Positions 16,319 through 25,195 are shown, counted from the stretch's first letter. The stretch is DNA of 64,000 nucleotides from Rhodococcus sp. KRD197 (GCF_017168235.1 NZ_JABFAO010000016.1:62001-126000); one strand, 5' to 3'. A program made the numbers and translations. Notes: generated by a model not told the origin, from the sequence alone.

Positions 16319-19060
16319 GTGAGCCCAGTAATCGACGCCAGCGCTGCACCCGCACCCTCGACCGACACATCCGCCGGCAGTCAGCAGCCGACACTGCTGC
16401 TGATCGACGGCCACTCGATTGCCTTCCGTGCGTTCTTCGCGCTCCCGGTGGACAACTTCAAGACCACCAGTGGGCAGTCGACCAACGCGGTCTACGGGTT
16501 CACATCGATGCTGATCAACTTGCTGCGGGATGAGAAGCCGACGCATATCGCGGCCGCCTTCGACGTCTCGCGCCAGACCTTTCGGGCAGAAAGATTCCCC
16601 GACTACAAGGCGAATCGAAGCAAGACGCCGGACGAGTTCGCTGGGCAGGTGGACATCACCAAGGATGTGCTCGGGGCCATGGGTATTCCGGTCATGGCCG
16701 AACCCGGATTCGAGGCGGACGACATCATCGCCACGCTCACCACGCAGGCCGAGGCGCTCGGCTATCGCGTACTGGTCGTCACCGGGGACCGGGACTCGCT
16801 GCAATTGGTGACCGAGAACGTCACGGTTCTGTACCCGAAGAAGGGCGTGTCCGAGCTGACCCGGTTCACCCCGGGTGAGGTCGAAGCAAAGTACGGCCTG
16901 TCGCCGTCGCAGTATCCGGATTTCGCCGCTCTTCGTGGCGACCCCAGCGACAATCTGCCCGGCGTCCCCGGTGTGGGTGAGAAGACGGCTACCAAGTGGA
17001 TCGTGCAGTACGGGTCGCTCGAGGAGCTCGTCACCAACGTGGACAAGGTGAAGGGCAAAGTTGGCGACGCTCTGCGTGCCAACCTGTCCAGCGTGGTGCT
17101 CAACCGTGAGCTCACCGAGATGGTTCGCGATGTCCCGCTTCCCTATACGCCCGATCAGCTCGAGTTGGCACCGTGGGACCGGGAGAAAATTCACGGTCTG
17201 TTCGACGACCTCGAGTTTCGCGTCCTTCGCGATCGGCTGTTCGACACGCTGTCATCGGTGGAACCCGAAGCCGAAGGCGGTTTCGAGGTCAAGGGTGGAG
17301 CGATCCCAGTCGGTGAATTGGCGGACTGGTTGTCCGTGCATGCTGCGAGCGGTCTGCGTCACGGATTGTCGGTCGTCGGTCCGCGGCGGCCGTTCGACAG
17401 TGACGCCGTGTCCATCGCGATCGCTGCTGCCGACGGCGACGGCGGTTTTGTCACCACCAGCGAGCTCGACGAATCGGACGAACGGGCGTTGACCGCATGG
17501 CTGGCCGACGCCTCGCAGCCGAAGGCGCTCCACGAAGCCAAGTGGGCAATCCACGCGTTGCGGGGGCGGGGGTGGACGCTGGGCGGTCTGACGAGCGACA
17601 CAGCCCTGGCCGCGTATCTGGTCCGTCCGGGCCAGCGCAGCTTCAATCTCGACGATCTGTCTCTGCGGTACCTCAAACGTGAGTTGCGGGCAGAGGACTC
17701 CGCCGAGGGGCAGATGTCGCTGCTCGATACCGAGGACGTGGCGGGCGCGGCGGTAGCCGAAGGCGAAATCCTGCGTGCCCAGGCCGTGCTCGACCTCGCT
17801 ACTGCTCTGGACGAGGAACTCGAGAGCATCGAGTCGACATCGCTGCTGGCCGACATGGAGCTGCCGCTGCTCTCGGTGCTCGCCGATCTGGAAGCGACCG
17901 GCATCGCGATCGACCTCGACCACCTCGGCGAACTGCAGAGTACGTTTGCCGGGCAGGTGAGCGAGGCCGCGAATGCTGCGTACGAGGTCATCGGCAAGCA
18001 GATCAATCTCGGATCACCGAAGCAGCTGCAGGCGGTGCTGTTCGACGAGCTGGAGATGCCGAAGACCAAGAAGACCAAGACCGGATACACCACTGACGCC
18101 GACGCGTTGCAGGGGCTGTTCGAAAAGACACAACACCCTTTCCTGAAGTTCCTTCTCGATCATCGTGACGCGACACGCATGAAGGTGACTGTCGACGGCT
18201 TGCTCAAATCGGTTTCCGACGACGGCCGCATCCATACGACGTTCAATCAGACCGTCGCGGCCACCGGACGGCTGTCTTCGACCGATCCCAACCTGCAGAA
18301 CATCCCGGTCCGAAACGAAGCCGGCCGCCACATTCGTGACGGCTTCGTCGTGGGCGAGGGCTATGACATGCTGCTCACCGCCGACTACAGCCAGATCGAG
18401 ATGCGCATCATGGCTCACCTGTCGGGCGACGAAGGGCTGATCGAAGCGTTCAACACCGGCGAGGACCTGCACAGTTTCGTCGGCGCACGCGCTTTCGGAG
18501 TACCGATCGACGAGGTCACTCCCGAGCTGCGTCGGCGCGTCAAGGCAATGTCCTATGGCCTCGCCTATGGTCTCAGCGCATTCGGACTGGCAGCGCAGCT
18601 GAAGATCTCAACCGACGAGGCCAAAGAGCAGATGGAAGCGTACTTTTCCCGGTTCGGTGGAGTGCGCGATTACCTTCGCAAAGCCGTCGAGGAGTCCAGA
18701 AAGGTCGGCTACACCTCCACCCTGTACGGCCGGCGGAGGTATCTGCCCGATCTCAACAGCGACAACCGTCAGCGACGCGAGGTTGCCGAGCGGGCGGCGC
18801 TGAACGCACCGATCCAAGGAACTGCCGCCGACATCATCAAGGTCGCGATGATCGACGTGCACAAGTCACTGCGGGAATCCGGTTTGACCTCGCGCATGCT
18901 GCTGCAAGTTCACGACGAGCTGGTTCTCGAAGTTGTCGAGTCCGAACGCGAGGAGGTCGAGGCCCTGGTGCGCGAGAAGATGTCGTCGGCGATCGACCTG
19001 TCGGTTCCCCTCGAGGTGTCCGTCGGAACGGGTGCGAGCTGGGATCGGGCCGCTCACTGA
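16319..19060 (+). CDS. polA: DNA polymerase I
   Basis: A 913-residue family A polymerase for repair synthesis and RNA primer removal. The 5'-nuclease domain starts at LLIDGHSIAFRAFFALP and keeps its acidic metal ligands (EADDIIATL, VTGDRDSLQL). In the middle domain the 3'-5' exonuclease motifs are gone: no DxE motif, and HEAKWAIHAL where the proofreading Asp should be. The polymerase domain has motif A DYSQIEMRIMAHLSGDE, motif B KAMSYGLAYG and motif C VHDELVLEV. Motif B has Tyr at the E. coli Phe762 position, as in M. tuberculosis Pol I, which accepts dideoxynucleotides. The frame is open 206 codons further upstream. I chose the GTG at 16319 because it fits family length and the promoter. Confidence 0.95.
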   Translation: MSPVIDASAAPAPSTDTSAGSQQPTLLLIDGHSIAFRAFFALPVDNFKTTSGQSTNAVYGFTSMLINLLRDEKPTHIAAAFDVSRQTFRAERFPDYKANRSKTPDEFAGQVDITKDVLGAMGIPVMAEPGFEADDIIATLTTQAEALGYRVLVVTGDRDSLQLVTENVTVLYPKKGVSELTRFTPGEVEAKYGLSPSQYPDFAALRGDPSDNLPGVPGVGEKTATKWIVQYGSLEELVTNVDKVKGKVGDALRANLSSVVLNRELTEMVRDVPLPYTPDQLELAPWDREKIHGLFDDLEFRVLRDRLFDTLSSVEPEAEGGFEVKGGAIPVGELADWLSVHAASGLRHGLSVVGPRRPFDSDAVSIAIAAADGDGGFVTTSELDESDERALTAWLADASQPKALHEAKWAIHALRGRGWTLGGLTSDTALAAYLVRPGQRSFNLDDLSLRYLKRELRAEDSAEGQMSLLDTEDVAGAAVAEGEILRAQAVLDLATALDEELESIESTSLLADMELPLLSVLADLEATGIAIDLDHLGELQSTFAGQVSEAANAAYEVIGKQINLGSPKQLQAVLFDELEMPKTKKTKTGYTTDADALQGLFEKTQHPFLKFLLDHRDATRMKVTVDGLLKSVSDDGRIHTTFNQTVAATGRLSSTDPNLQNIPVRNEAGRHIRDGFVVGEGYDMLLTADYSQIEMRIMAHLSGDEGLIEAFNTGEDLHSFVGARAFGVPIDEVTPELRRRVKAMSYGLAYGLSAFGLAAQLKISTDEAKEQMEAYFSRFGGVRDYLRKAVEESRKVGYTSTLYGRRRYLPDLNSDNRQRREVAERAALNAPIQGTAADIIKVAMIDVHKSLRESGLTSRMLLQVHDELVLEVVESEREEVEALVREKMSSAIDLSVPLEVSVGTGASWDRAAH

Positions 19061-19101
19061 CCAGCCAGAGGCGACAGTCCTGATTCGACTCTGCTGCAAG
19101 G

Positions 19102-19139
19102 AGAAGGGGCCGACCGCATAAATGTGGTCGGCCCCTTCT
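19102..19139. terminator. bidirectional intrinsic terminator between polA and trxA
   Basis: A 14-bp perfect stem (AGAAGGGGCCGACC and its complement) with a ten-base loop lies in the short gap between the convergent stops of polA and the thioredoxin gene. Confidence 0.85.
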
Positions 19140-19158
19140 GTTCGTACTGGTAGCGGTG

Positions 19159-19536
19159 TTACTCGGAGCTGTTGTCGGGGGTCTGCTCGGCGAGCTGCTT
19201 GCGGACCTCGTCCATATCGAGCGCCTTGATCTGTCCGACCAGGTCTTCCAGAGCCGCAGCGGGAAGTGCGCCTGGCTGAGCGAATACCAGCACGCCTTCG
19301 CGGAAGGCCATGATCGTGGGAATCGACTTGATGTTGGCAGCTGCGGCGAGTCCCTGCTCGGCTTCGGTGTCCACCTTGGCGTGCACCACATCGGGATGCG
19401 ACTCGGAAGACTTCTCGAAGGTGGGCGCGAATTGCTTGCACGGCCCGCACCAGGACGCCCAGAAGTCGACGAGTACTACGTCGTTGCCGCCGACGATCTC
19501 GTCGAAGTTCTGCTGAGTCAATGTCTGTGTTGCCAC
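19159..19536 (-). CDS. trxA: thioredoxin
   Basis: A 125-residue cytosolic thioredoxin. The redox-active motif WASWCGPCK gives Cys30 and Cys33, and the cis-proline loop is SIPTIMAF. It reduces protein disulfides using electrons from thioredoxin reductase (not in this window). The C-terminal 20 residues are an acidic extension beyond the usual fold. The start is GTG with AAAGGG five bases upstream. Confidence 0.93.
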   Translation of the reverse strand: MATQTLTQQNFDEIVGGNDVVLVDFWASWCGPCKQFAPTFEKSSESHPDVVHAKVDTEAEQGLAAAANIKSIPTIMAFREGVLVFAQPGALPAAALEDLVGQIKALDMDEVRKQLAEQTPDNSSE

Positions 19537-19608
19537 GCCTGCCCTTTCGTCGATTCTTCTCTTGCTCTCGTGTTACTTCAACACACCACCGTGCCGGAAT
19601 CATCCCGA

Positions 19609-20607
19609 TCAAGCAGGCTGTGGAACCGAGCGGAAGGTGCGGCGGTAGGAGTTCGGGGTTGTGCAACGAACCCGAACGAAGTGTTGACGCATCACGGCTG
19701 CGTTGCCGAAACCGACGCGTTCGGCGATGACGTCCATCGACAGGTCCGAGTTCTCGAGCAGCTGTTGGGCAGCGAGAACGCGCTGGTCGTTGAGCCATCG
19801 CGCAGGCGTCGTTCCGGTCTCTGCCGCGAACCTTCGGGCGAATGTGCGTGCAGACATGTTCACTCGAGCCGATAGCACTCGAACCGACAGATCGGCGTCG
19901 AGGTGTTCGGTCATCCAGTCGAGCAGAGGGGCCAGCGTTTCCACTTCGGTCGCCGGCAGAGGCGCCGTCACGAACTGGGCCTGGCCGCCGTCGCGGTGGG
20001 GCGGAACTACCATCCGGCGGGCTATCCCGTTGGCGACGGTACTGCCCTGCTCCTTGCGCACGATGTGCAGGCACAAGTCGATTCCTGCGGCAGTCCCCGC
20101 ACTGGTCAACACATTTCCGTCGTCGACATAGAGCACGTTCCGATCGACTTCGGCGAGCGGATACTCCGCGGCGAGGCGCGCGGAGTGGCGCCAGTGAGTG
20201 GTGCAGCGGCGTCCGTCGAGCAGGCCTGCTTTGCCCAGGAGAAACGCGCCGTTGCACAAGCTCGCCACTCGGGCTCCTCGTGTCACAGCTGCGCGCAGCT
20301 TGTCCAACAATGGCTCGATCGATGCGTCGTAGTCGTTGCTGCACACGTAGCTTCCGTCGACCGAGGCGTGGGTGCCACCGGCCGGGATGATGATGAGATC
20401 GGCCTCGTCGAGCTGGGCCAGGTCGTACGGCACATCGATGGTGAAACCGAACCGCGATCTGATGGGTTCGGCGACGCCGGCGATCAGCGAGAAATCGTAG
20501 GTGGGCAGGCCCTCGTCGGATCGGTCGAAGCCGAAGACCTCGCATGCGACTCCGAGTTCGAACTGCTCGGTCAGTGGCAGGAGTGGCACGACTACTCGTT
20601 TCAGCAC
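19609..20607 (-). CDS. GlxA-like transcriptional regulator (DJ-1/PfpI plus AraC HTH)
   Basis: A 332-residue regulator. The N-terminal DJ-1/PfpI-type glutamine-amidotransferase-like domain has IIIPAGG and the nucleophile-elbow stretch RVASLCNGAFLLGKAGLLDG with a Cys. The C-terminal AraC double helix-turn-helix begins near residue 235 (VNMSARTFARRFAAETGTTP) and ends VGFGNAAVMRQHFVRV. Such proteins sense small metabolites and usually act on a neighbouring operon. I chose the GTG at 20607 over a longer open frame because CATAAT sits seven bases upstream, which fits a leaderless transcript. The target is not evident: only a tiny ORF lies next door. Confidence 0.85.
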   Translation of the reverse strand: MLKRVVVPLLPLTEQFELGVACEVFGFDRSDEGLPTYDFSLIAGVAEPIRSRFGFTIDVPYDLAQLDEADLIIIPAGGTHASVDGSYVCSNDYDASIEPLLDKLRAAVTRGARVASLCNGAFLLGKAGLLDGRRCTTHWRHSARLAAEYPLAEVDRNVLYVDDGNVLTSAGTAAGIDLCLHIVRKEQGSTVANGIARRMVVPPHRDGGQAQFVTAPLPATEVETLAPLLDWMTEHLDADLSVRVLSARVNMSARTFARRFAAETGTTPARWLNDQRVLAAQQLLENSDLSMDVIAERVGFGNAAVMRQHFVRVRCTTPNSYRRTFRSVPQPA

Positions 20608-20689
20608 GAAAACAATTATGGCAGAAAAACGAGGAACTGTGTCATATCTGCCACTGGTAGCGCGTAGCTGCTGGTTAGAAGCTTTCCCT

Positions 20690-20806
20690 ATGACAATCGC
20701 ACTTCTGATCCTGGCCTTTCTCGCGCCCATGTACTTGGCAATCGCTCTCGGATACGCACCCGACACGCACGCGGAGGTGACCCAGTTCGGCGACTACCGA
20801 TTCTGA
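20690..20806 (+). CDS. possible 38-residue membrane peptide
   Basis: A short ORF beginning MTIALLILAFLAPMYLAIAL, one hydrophobic helix followed by a polar tail ending FGDYRF. It lies divergent from the GlxA-like regulator and convergent with the RNA-ligase-like gene, overlapping that gene by 13 bases. No clear ribosome binding site is seen; a TTAGAA about ten bases upstream could allow a leaderless start. It may be a real small protein under control of the neighbouring regulator, or chance. Confidence 0.35.
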   Translation: MTIALLILAFLAPMYLAIALGYAPDTHAEVTQFGDYRF

Positions 20807-21330
20807 TGCCTGCCCTCGCCTACGAGCCACTCGATTTTCCGTTCGCCGTCCCATCTCCGAAGTCCCGAGGTAGTTCCGTCGAGATCGACAGGCGTGGAGT
20901 CGAGGCATCGGATGGCGTCGAACAACTCGGTGTGAGTGAGCCTGCGCGCGATCGTGACGTGTGGGGTCCATCGCCCAGGTCTCGTGTGTGAGCGATAACC
21001 GTGGGCATCTTGCGCGAGTTCCGACACCCTCGAGTGCAGCTCGAGCAGACTTGCCGACACGACTACCGATCGAGCCAGCGTCACGGACCGGCCGCGGAAC
21101 ACGATCAATGCACCCAGGCGGACCGGGAATGCGCTCTCGATCGTTTCACTCTCGAGACGAGCATCGAGTCGGTCGAACTCGTCGGCCACGGACAGTGTGA
21201 TGTGCGGCCGGTTCGACGAACCGGTGTGCCGACCCTGACTCGGAAGATCGGCATCGAGCAGCATCTGCCACTCCCGCCTGACGGACTCGTCGAGCGCGTC
21301 GTCGAGTATCAATTCCAGCGACTGGACCAT
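20794..21330 (-). CDS. 2'-5' RNA ligase family (2H phosphoesterase) protein
   Basis: A 178-residue 2H phosphoesterase-fold protein. Two HxT motifs that form the active site are present, PHITLS in the N-terminal half and PHVTIA in the C-terminal half, about 85 residues apart. Family members hydrolyse or ligate 2'-5' phosphodiester or cyclic phosphate RNA ends. The true substrate of most bacterial copies is unknown. Its start is only eight bases from the divergent start of the next gene. Confidence 0.82.
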   Translation of the reverse strand: MVQSLELILDDALDESVRREWQMLLDADLPSQGRHTGSSNRPHITLSVADEFDRLDARLESETIESAFPVRLGALIVFRGRSVTLARSVVVSASLLELHSRVSELAQDAHGYRSHTRPGRWTPHVTIARRLTHTELFDAIRCLDSTPVDLDGTTSGLRRWDGERKIEWLVGEGRHQNR

Positions 21331-21338
21331 AGTGAGTC

Positions 21339-22439
21339 ATGATGGCTGATGTGGCTGACGGGAAAGCAAAGACGGTACGGATCGGCTCGATGGTCGGCGA
21401 CGGCATCGGACACGAGATCGTTCCCGCGACGATGCGGGTGGTGGACGCTGCCGTCCAGGCGACGCACGGGCCGCATGTCGACTGGGTGAAGCTGCCGCTC
21501 GGTAGGGATGCCATCGAATCGCACGGCTCGCCGATTCCTGCCTCGACGCTGGCGGAGTTGGACACGCTGAACGGATGGGTGCTGGGACCCCACGACAGTG
21601 CGTCGTACCCGGAGGAGTTCCGTCAGCAGCTGACTCCGGGTGGGACGGTGCGTAAGACCTTCGGGCTGTTCGCGAACATCCGCCCGGCGGCGGCGCTTCC
21701 CGGCGTGCGCGCGGTGTCTCCGAACATGGATCTCGTCGTCGTGCGCGAGAACACCGAGGGCTTCTATGCCGATCGGAACATGTTCGTCGGGAGTGGGGAG
21801 TTCATGCCGACGCCCGACGTAGCACTCGCGGTAGGTGTGTTCACTCGGGACGCATGCGAGCGGATCGCCCGCCGAGCGTTTGCACTCGCGCAGGGCAGGC
21901 GTAAGCACGTCACCATCGTGCACAAGACCAATGTGCTCGCCCTGACGACGGGGTTGTTCCGGGACGCATGCCGCTCGGTCGCCGAGGACTTTCCCGATGT
22001 CCATGTCGACGAGGAGCACATCGACGCATTGACGGCGCACCTCGTGCGCCGCGGCAGCGACTTCGACGTGATCGTTGCCGAGAACATGTTCGGGGACATC
22101 CTGTCCGACCTCGCCGGGGAACTGTCCGGATCCCTCGGGATGGCTCCATCGCTCAACGCCTCGGAGACAAAGGCGATGGCGCAGGCCGCCCACGGTTCCG
22201 CTCCGGACATCGCCGGACGCAACAGAGCCAATCCCACAGCCTTGATCTTGTCCTCGGCGATGCTGCTGGACTGGCTGGCCGAACACGACGGAGATGTACG
22301 GCTGACGGCCGCGGCCACCCGAATCAGATCGGCCGTGCGGGGGACGCTGGAGTCGGGGGTAGCCACGGCGGACGTGGGAGGTCTGGCATCGACGGCCGAG
22401 TTCACCGAAGCGGTGATCGCGCGAACCCTGCGTCGATGA
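21339..22439 (+). CDS. isocitrate/isopropylmalate/tartrate dehydrogenase family protein
   Basis: A 366-residue NAD-dependent beta-hydroxyacid oxidative decarboxylase. Visible family elements are GDGIGHEIVPATM at the N-terminus, the substrate Arg region FGLFANIRPA, the glycine-rich VVVRENTEGFYADR, HKTNVLALTTGLF with the catalytic Lys, and NMFGDILSDLAGELSGSLG with metal-binding Asp residues. A nucleotide-binding HGSAPDIAGRNRANP loop follows. It is not obviously LeuB, since no leu genes are nearby. Isocitrate, isopropylmalate, tartrate or homoisocitrate are all possible substrates. ATG at 21339 or 21342. Confidence 0.82.
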   Translation: MMADVADGKAKTVRIGSMVGDGIGHEIVPATMRVVDAAVQATHGPHVDWVKLPLGRDAIESHGSPIPASTLAELDTLNGWVLGPHDSASYPEEFRQQLTPGGTVRKTFGLFANIRPAAALPGVRAVSPNMDLVVVRENTEGFYADRNMFVGSGEFMPTPDVALAVGVFTRDACERIARRAFALAQGRRKHVTIVHKTNVLALTTGLFRDACRSVAEDFPDVHVDEEHIDALTAHLVRRGSDFDVIVAENMFGDILSDLAGELSGSLGMAPSLNASETKAMAQAAHGSAPDIAGRNRANPTALILSSAMLLDWLAEHDGDVRLTAAATRIRSAVRGTLESGVATADVGGLASTAEFTEAVIARTLRR

Positions 22440-22442
22440 CCG

Positions 22443-23315
22443 CTAGGTGAGTGGCTTGACGCAGCAGAAGATGGCAGTGCCAGGGAACAACTGTCCGCGC
22501 AGCGGACTCCACTGACCCCATTCGCGATCGAGCCACTCCGGCCAATCGGGCTCGACGATGTCTCGAAGCTCGAGTCCCGCCGCCACGATCTCGCGAACGC
22601 GGTCTCCGATCGTTCGATGATGTTCGACATAGATCGGTGTGCCCTCGGGATCGAACTCGACGTACGGGGTGCGGTCGAAGTACGGAATGGCCGCCGTCAA
22701 TCCAACCGGTCCCGGATCGTCCGGAAATATCCACCGCATCGGGTGGTTTACGGCGAATACCCATTTGCCTCCGGGGCGCAGCACGCGCGCTACCTCGGCC
22801 ATCACGTTTGCCGAGTCCGCGACGAACGGGACCGCGCCGAAGGCCGAGCAGGCGATGTCGAAGCTCGCGTCGGCGAAGGGCAGCGACTCCGCGCTGGCCT
22901 GGATCAATGGAGTTCTGCGAGGGTCGGAACGCATGGCGTCACGACCCTTCCCGAGCATGCCTGCCGAGATGTCGAGCCCCACCGCTCGCGCGCCCCGCGA
23001 TGTCAGCCAGCGAGCGCACGGCGCGGAACCGCACCCGACCTCGAGGACATCGGCGTCCCGAGTGTCGCCGAGCAGGCCGACGTCTCCTTCGTGCAGCCCC
23101 TCGGGGCACCAGATGAACTCACCGTCGGTGCTGCCGACGCCGAGAAACTCGCCGTGCGTGCGGTGATACTCGTCCGCATCGGCATCCCACCACGTCCGAC
23201 TGGCTCGATCGCTGGCTCGCGAATCGACCTTCTTGCGGCCTGGTATTACGGAAGGGGAAGGTGCCTCGGGCGAGGGCGAGCTGTCGGTCACCTGGATCAC
23301 GGTAGTCGGCCGCAT
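22443..23315 (-). CDS. class I SAM-dependent methyltransferase
   Basis: A 290-residue Rossmann-fold methyltransferase. Motif I is DVLEVGCGSAPCARWL, motif II includes AVGLDISAGML, and the post-motif stretch is SLPFADASFDIACSAFGAVPFV. The domain closes with VLRPGGKWVFAVNHPMRW. About 60 polar residues precede the catalytic core. Substrate unknown; the AVNHP segment is shared by a group of actinobacterial methyltransferases found between polA and rpsA. It converges with the dehydrogenase gene (stops three bases apart). A GTG at 23327 is the alternative start. Confidence 0.82.
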   Translation of the reverse strand: MRPTTVIQVTDSSPSPEAPSPSVIPGRKKVDSRASDRASRTWWDADADEYHRTHGEFLGVGSTDGEFIWCPEGLHEGDVGLLGDTRDADVLEVGCGSAPCARWLTSRGARAVGLDISAGMLGKGRDAMRSDPRRTPLIQASAESLPFADASFDIACSAFGAVPFVADSANVMAEVARVLRPGGKWVFAVNHPMRWIFPDDPGPVGLTAAIPYFDRTPYVEFDPEGTPIYVEHHRTIGDRVREIVAAGLELRDIVEPDWPEWLDREWGQWSPLRGQLFPGTAIFCCVKPLT

Positions 23316-23332
23316 CGACCACCCCACCGCGT

Positions 23333-23362
23333 TTGCCCAGCTGTGACGCGATCGCGTACCCT
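23333..23362 (+). promoter_or_regulatory. probable rpsA promoter
   Basis: TTGCCC (23333-23338), an 18-base spacer and TACCCT (23357-23362) point to transcription starting near 23369. This leaves a leader of about 170 bases before rpsA, in keeping with the long, structured leaders of ribosomal protein S1 genes. I could not identify an autoregulatory structure in the leader. Confidence 0.45.
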
Positions 23363-23537
23363 GTTGAACGCGAGTGTGTTCATGCTGCGCGCAACCGCCG
23401 TGGCGGGAACACGTTTGTTCTTCATCCGTTCTGCAGTTTCGAACCGTTCACGGTCCGAAACCTGTCGAGAACACCGTTCTACAGTCCGACCGAACATCCA
23501 TCAACCGATACCCAACCCGTCCGGAGCAACTCAACAC

Positions 23538-25019
23538 ATGCCCTCAACCACAACCTCACCGCAGGTGGCCGTAAACGATATCGGCTCCGCAGAGGATTTT
23601 CTCGCAGCCATCGACGCAACGATCAAGTACTTCAACGATGGTGACATCGTCGAAGGCACCATCGTCAAGGTCGATCGTGACGAGGTTCTACTCGACATCG
23701 GTTACAAGACCGAAGGCGTCATCCCTTCCCGCGAGCTCTCCATCAAGCACGACGTCGACCCCAATGAGGTCGTCTCCGTGGGAGATGAGATCGAAGCACT
23801 CGTCCTCACCAAGGAGGACAAGGAAGGCCGCCTGATCCTGTCCAAGAAGCGCGCTCAGTACGAGCGCGCCTGGGGCACGATCGAGGAGCTCAAGGAGAAG
23901 GACGAGGCCGTCAAGGGCACCGTCATCGAGGTCGTCAAGGGTGGACTCATCCTGGACATCGGTCTCCGTGGCTTCCTCCCCGCTTCGCTCGTCGAGATGC
24001 GTCGCGTCCGCGATCTCCAGCCGTACGTCGGCAAGGAGATCGAGGCGAAGATCATCGAGCTCGACAAGAACCGCAACAACGTGGTCCTTTCGCGTCGCGC
24101 GTGGCTCGAGCAGACTCAGTCCGAGGTTCGCAGCGAGTTCCTGCACCAGCTCCAGAAGGGCCAGGTCCGCAAGGGCGTCGTGTCCTCCATCGTCAACTTC
24201 GGTGCCTTCGTGGACCTCGGTGGCGTCGACGGACTCGTGCACGTCTCCGAGCTGTCCTGGAAGCACATCGATCACCCGTCCGAGGTTGTCGAGGTCGGCA
24301 CCGAGGTCACCGTCGAGGTTCTCGACGTCGACCTGGACCGCGAGCGCGTTTCTCTCTCGCTCAAGGCGACGCAGGAAGATCCGTGGCGTCAGTTCGCACG
24401 GACTCACGCGATCGGCCAGATCGTGCCCGGCAAGGTCACCAAGCTCGTTCCGTTCGGCGCCTTCGTGCGCGTCGAAGAGGGCATCGAGGGCCTCGTGCAC
24501 ATCTCCGAGTTGGCCGAGCGCCACGTGGAGGTTCCGGACCAGGTCGTGGGTGTCGGCGACGACGCACTCGTCAAGGTCATCGACATCGATCTCGAGCGTC
24601 GTCGGATCTCGCTGAGCCTCAAGCAGGCCAACGAGGACTACGCAGAAGAGTTCGATCCGTCCAAGTACGGAATGGCCGACTCGTACGACGAGGGTGGCAA
24701 CTACATCTTCCCCGAGGGCTTCGACTCCGAGACCAACGAATGGCTCGAAGGCTACGAGAAGCAGCGTGAAGAGTGGGAAGGACGCTACGCCGAGGCAGAG
24801 CGTCGCCACAAGATGCACACCGCTCAGATGGAGAAGACAGCCAAGGACGAAGCTGCCGAGGCTGCCAACACCAACTACTCCTCGGAGTCGGGTCAGGCAT
24901 CCCCCGAAGCAGAAGAGGGCGACGCTCCCGCAGCGTCGGCTCCCGCGTCGACCGGCGGATCACTGGCCAGCGATGCTCAGCTCGCTGCGCTGCGTGAGAA
25001 GCTGTCGGGCAACGCCTGA
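23538..25019 (+). CDS. rpsA: 30S ribosomal protein S1
   Basis: A 493-residue S1 with four S1 RNA-binding repeats: about 35-105 (EGTIVKVDRDEVLLDIGYKTEG), 120-190, 207-277 (KGVVSSIVNFGAFVDLGGVDGLVHVSELSW in part) and 294-365 (VPFGAFVRVEEGIEGLVHISEL). The third and fourth are the canonical mRNA-binding ones. The C-terminal tail of about 115 residues is acidic and low complexity, typical of actinobacterial S1. The tail is linked to pyrazinoic acid binding in M. tuberculosis, a link that is debated. The frame is open 307 codons upstream; ATG at 23538 matches the family N-terminus. Confidence 0.96.
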   Translation: MPSTTTSPQVAVNDIGSAEDFLAAIDATIKYFNDGDIVEGTIVKVDRDEVLLDIGYKTEGVIPSRELSIKHDVDPNEVVSVGDEIEALVLTKEDKEGRLILSKKRAQYERAWGTIEELKEKDEAVKGTVIEVVKGGLILDIGLRGFLPASLVEMRRVRDLQPYVGKEIEAKIIELDKNRNNVVLSRRAWLEQTQSEVRSEFLHQLQKGQVRKGVVSSIVNFGAFVDLGGVDGLVHVSELSWKHIDHPSEVVEVGTEVTVEVLDVDLDRERVSLSLKATQEDPWRQFARTHAIGQIVPGKVTKLVPFGAFVRVEEGIEGLVHISELAERHVEVPDQVVGVGDDALVKVIDIDLERRRISLSLKQANEDYAEEFDPSKYGMADSYDEGGNYIFPEGFDSETNEWLEGYEKQREEWEGRYAEAERRHKMHTAQMEKTAKDEAAEAANTNYSSESGQASPEAEEGDAPAASAPASTGGSLASDAQLAALREKLSGNA

Positions 25020-25040
25020 TAGAAGCAACGCCTGATAGAA
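25009..25040 (+). repeat. 16-bp tandem duplication across the rpsA stop
   Basis: GCAACGCCTGATAGAA occurs twice in immediate succession (25009-25024, 25025-25040). The first copy holds the last codons and stop of rpsA. The second lies directly downstream and repeats the same stop context outside the gene. It looks like a recent slippage duplication. Confidence 0.85.
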
Positions 25041-25068
25041 GATGTCCACCCGTAAGGGTGTGATCTCG

Positions 25069-25111
25069 AGGCCCCGGCTCCCTACGTGGAGTCGGGGCCT
25101 TCTTCCTTTCA
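25069..25111 (+). terminator. rpsA intrinsic terminator
   Basis: A 13-bp stem (25069-25081 with 25088-25100, one G-T wobble) and a six-base loop are followed by the T-rich TTCTTCCTTTC. It lies 49 bases after the rpsA stop. Confidence 0.88.
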
Positions 25112-25162
25112 CGAGAAGCCCTGCGGGAGAGTTACCTCGACCGGAGACTCGGCAGATACAAG

Positions 25163-25195
25163 AATGGACCCGATCCGTGAGGATTCGGGTCCATT
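25163..25195 (-). terminator. hairpin, probable terminator of the small minus-strand ORF
   Basis: AATGGACCCGATCC (25163-25176) pairs with 25181-25195 with a single bulge around a four-base loop. It sits 21 bases beyond the stop of the small minus-strand ORF at 25217. On that strand it is followed by CTTGTAT, only weakly T-rich. The rpsA transcript already ends 50 bases earlier, so this hairpin needs another owner. Confidence 0.5.

Noticed and set aside
18866..20545. 559-codon open frame on the minus strand
   Set aside because: It is a GC-rich shadow over trxA, the terminator and the GlxA-like gene. Its Arg-rich sequence matches no family.
22617..23537. 307-codon N-terminal extension of rpsA
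   Set aside because: It is the reverse-strand shadow of the methyltransferase gene, and the S1 family N-terminus begins at 23538.
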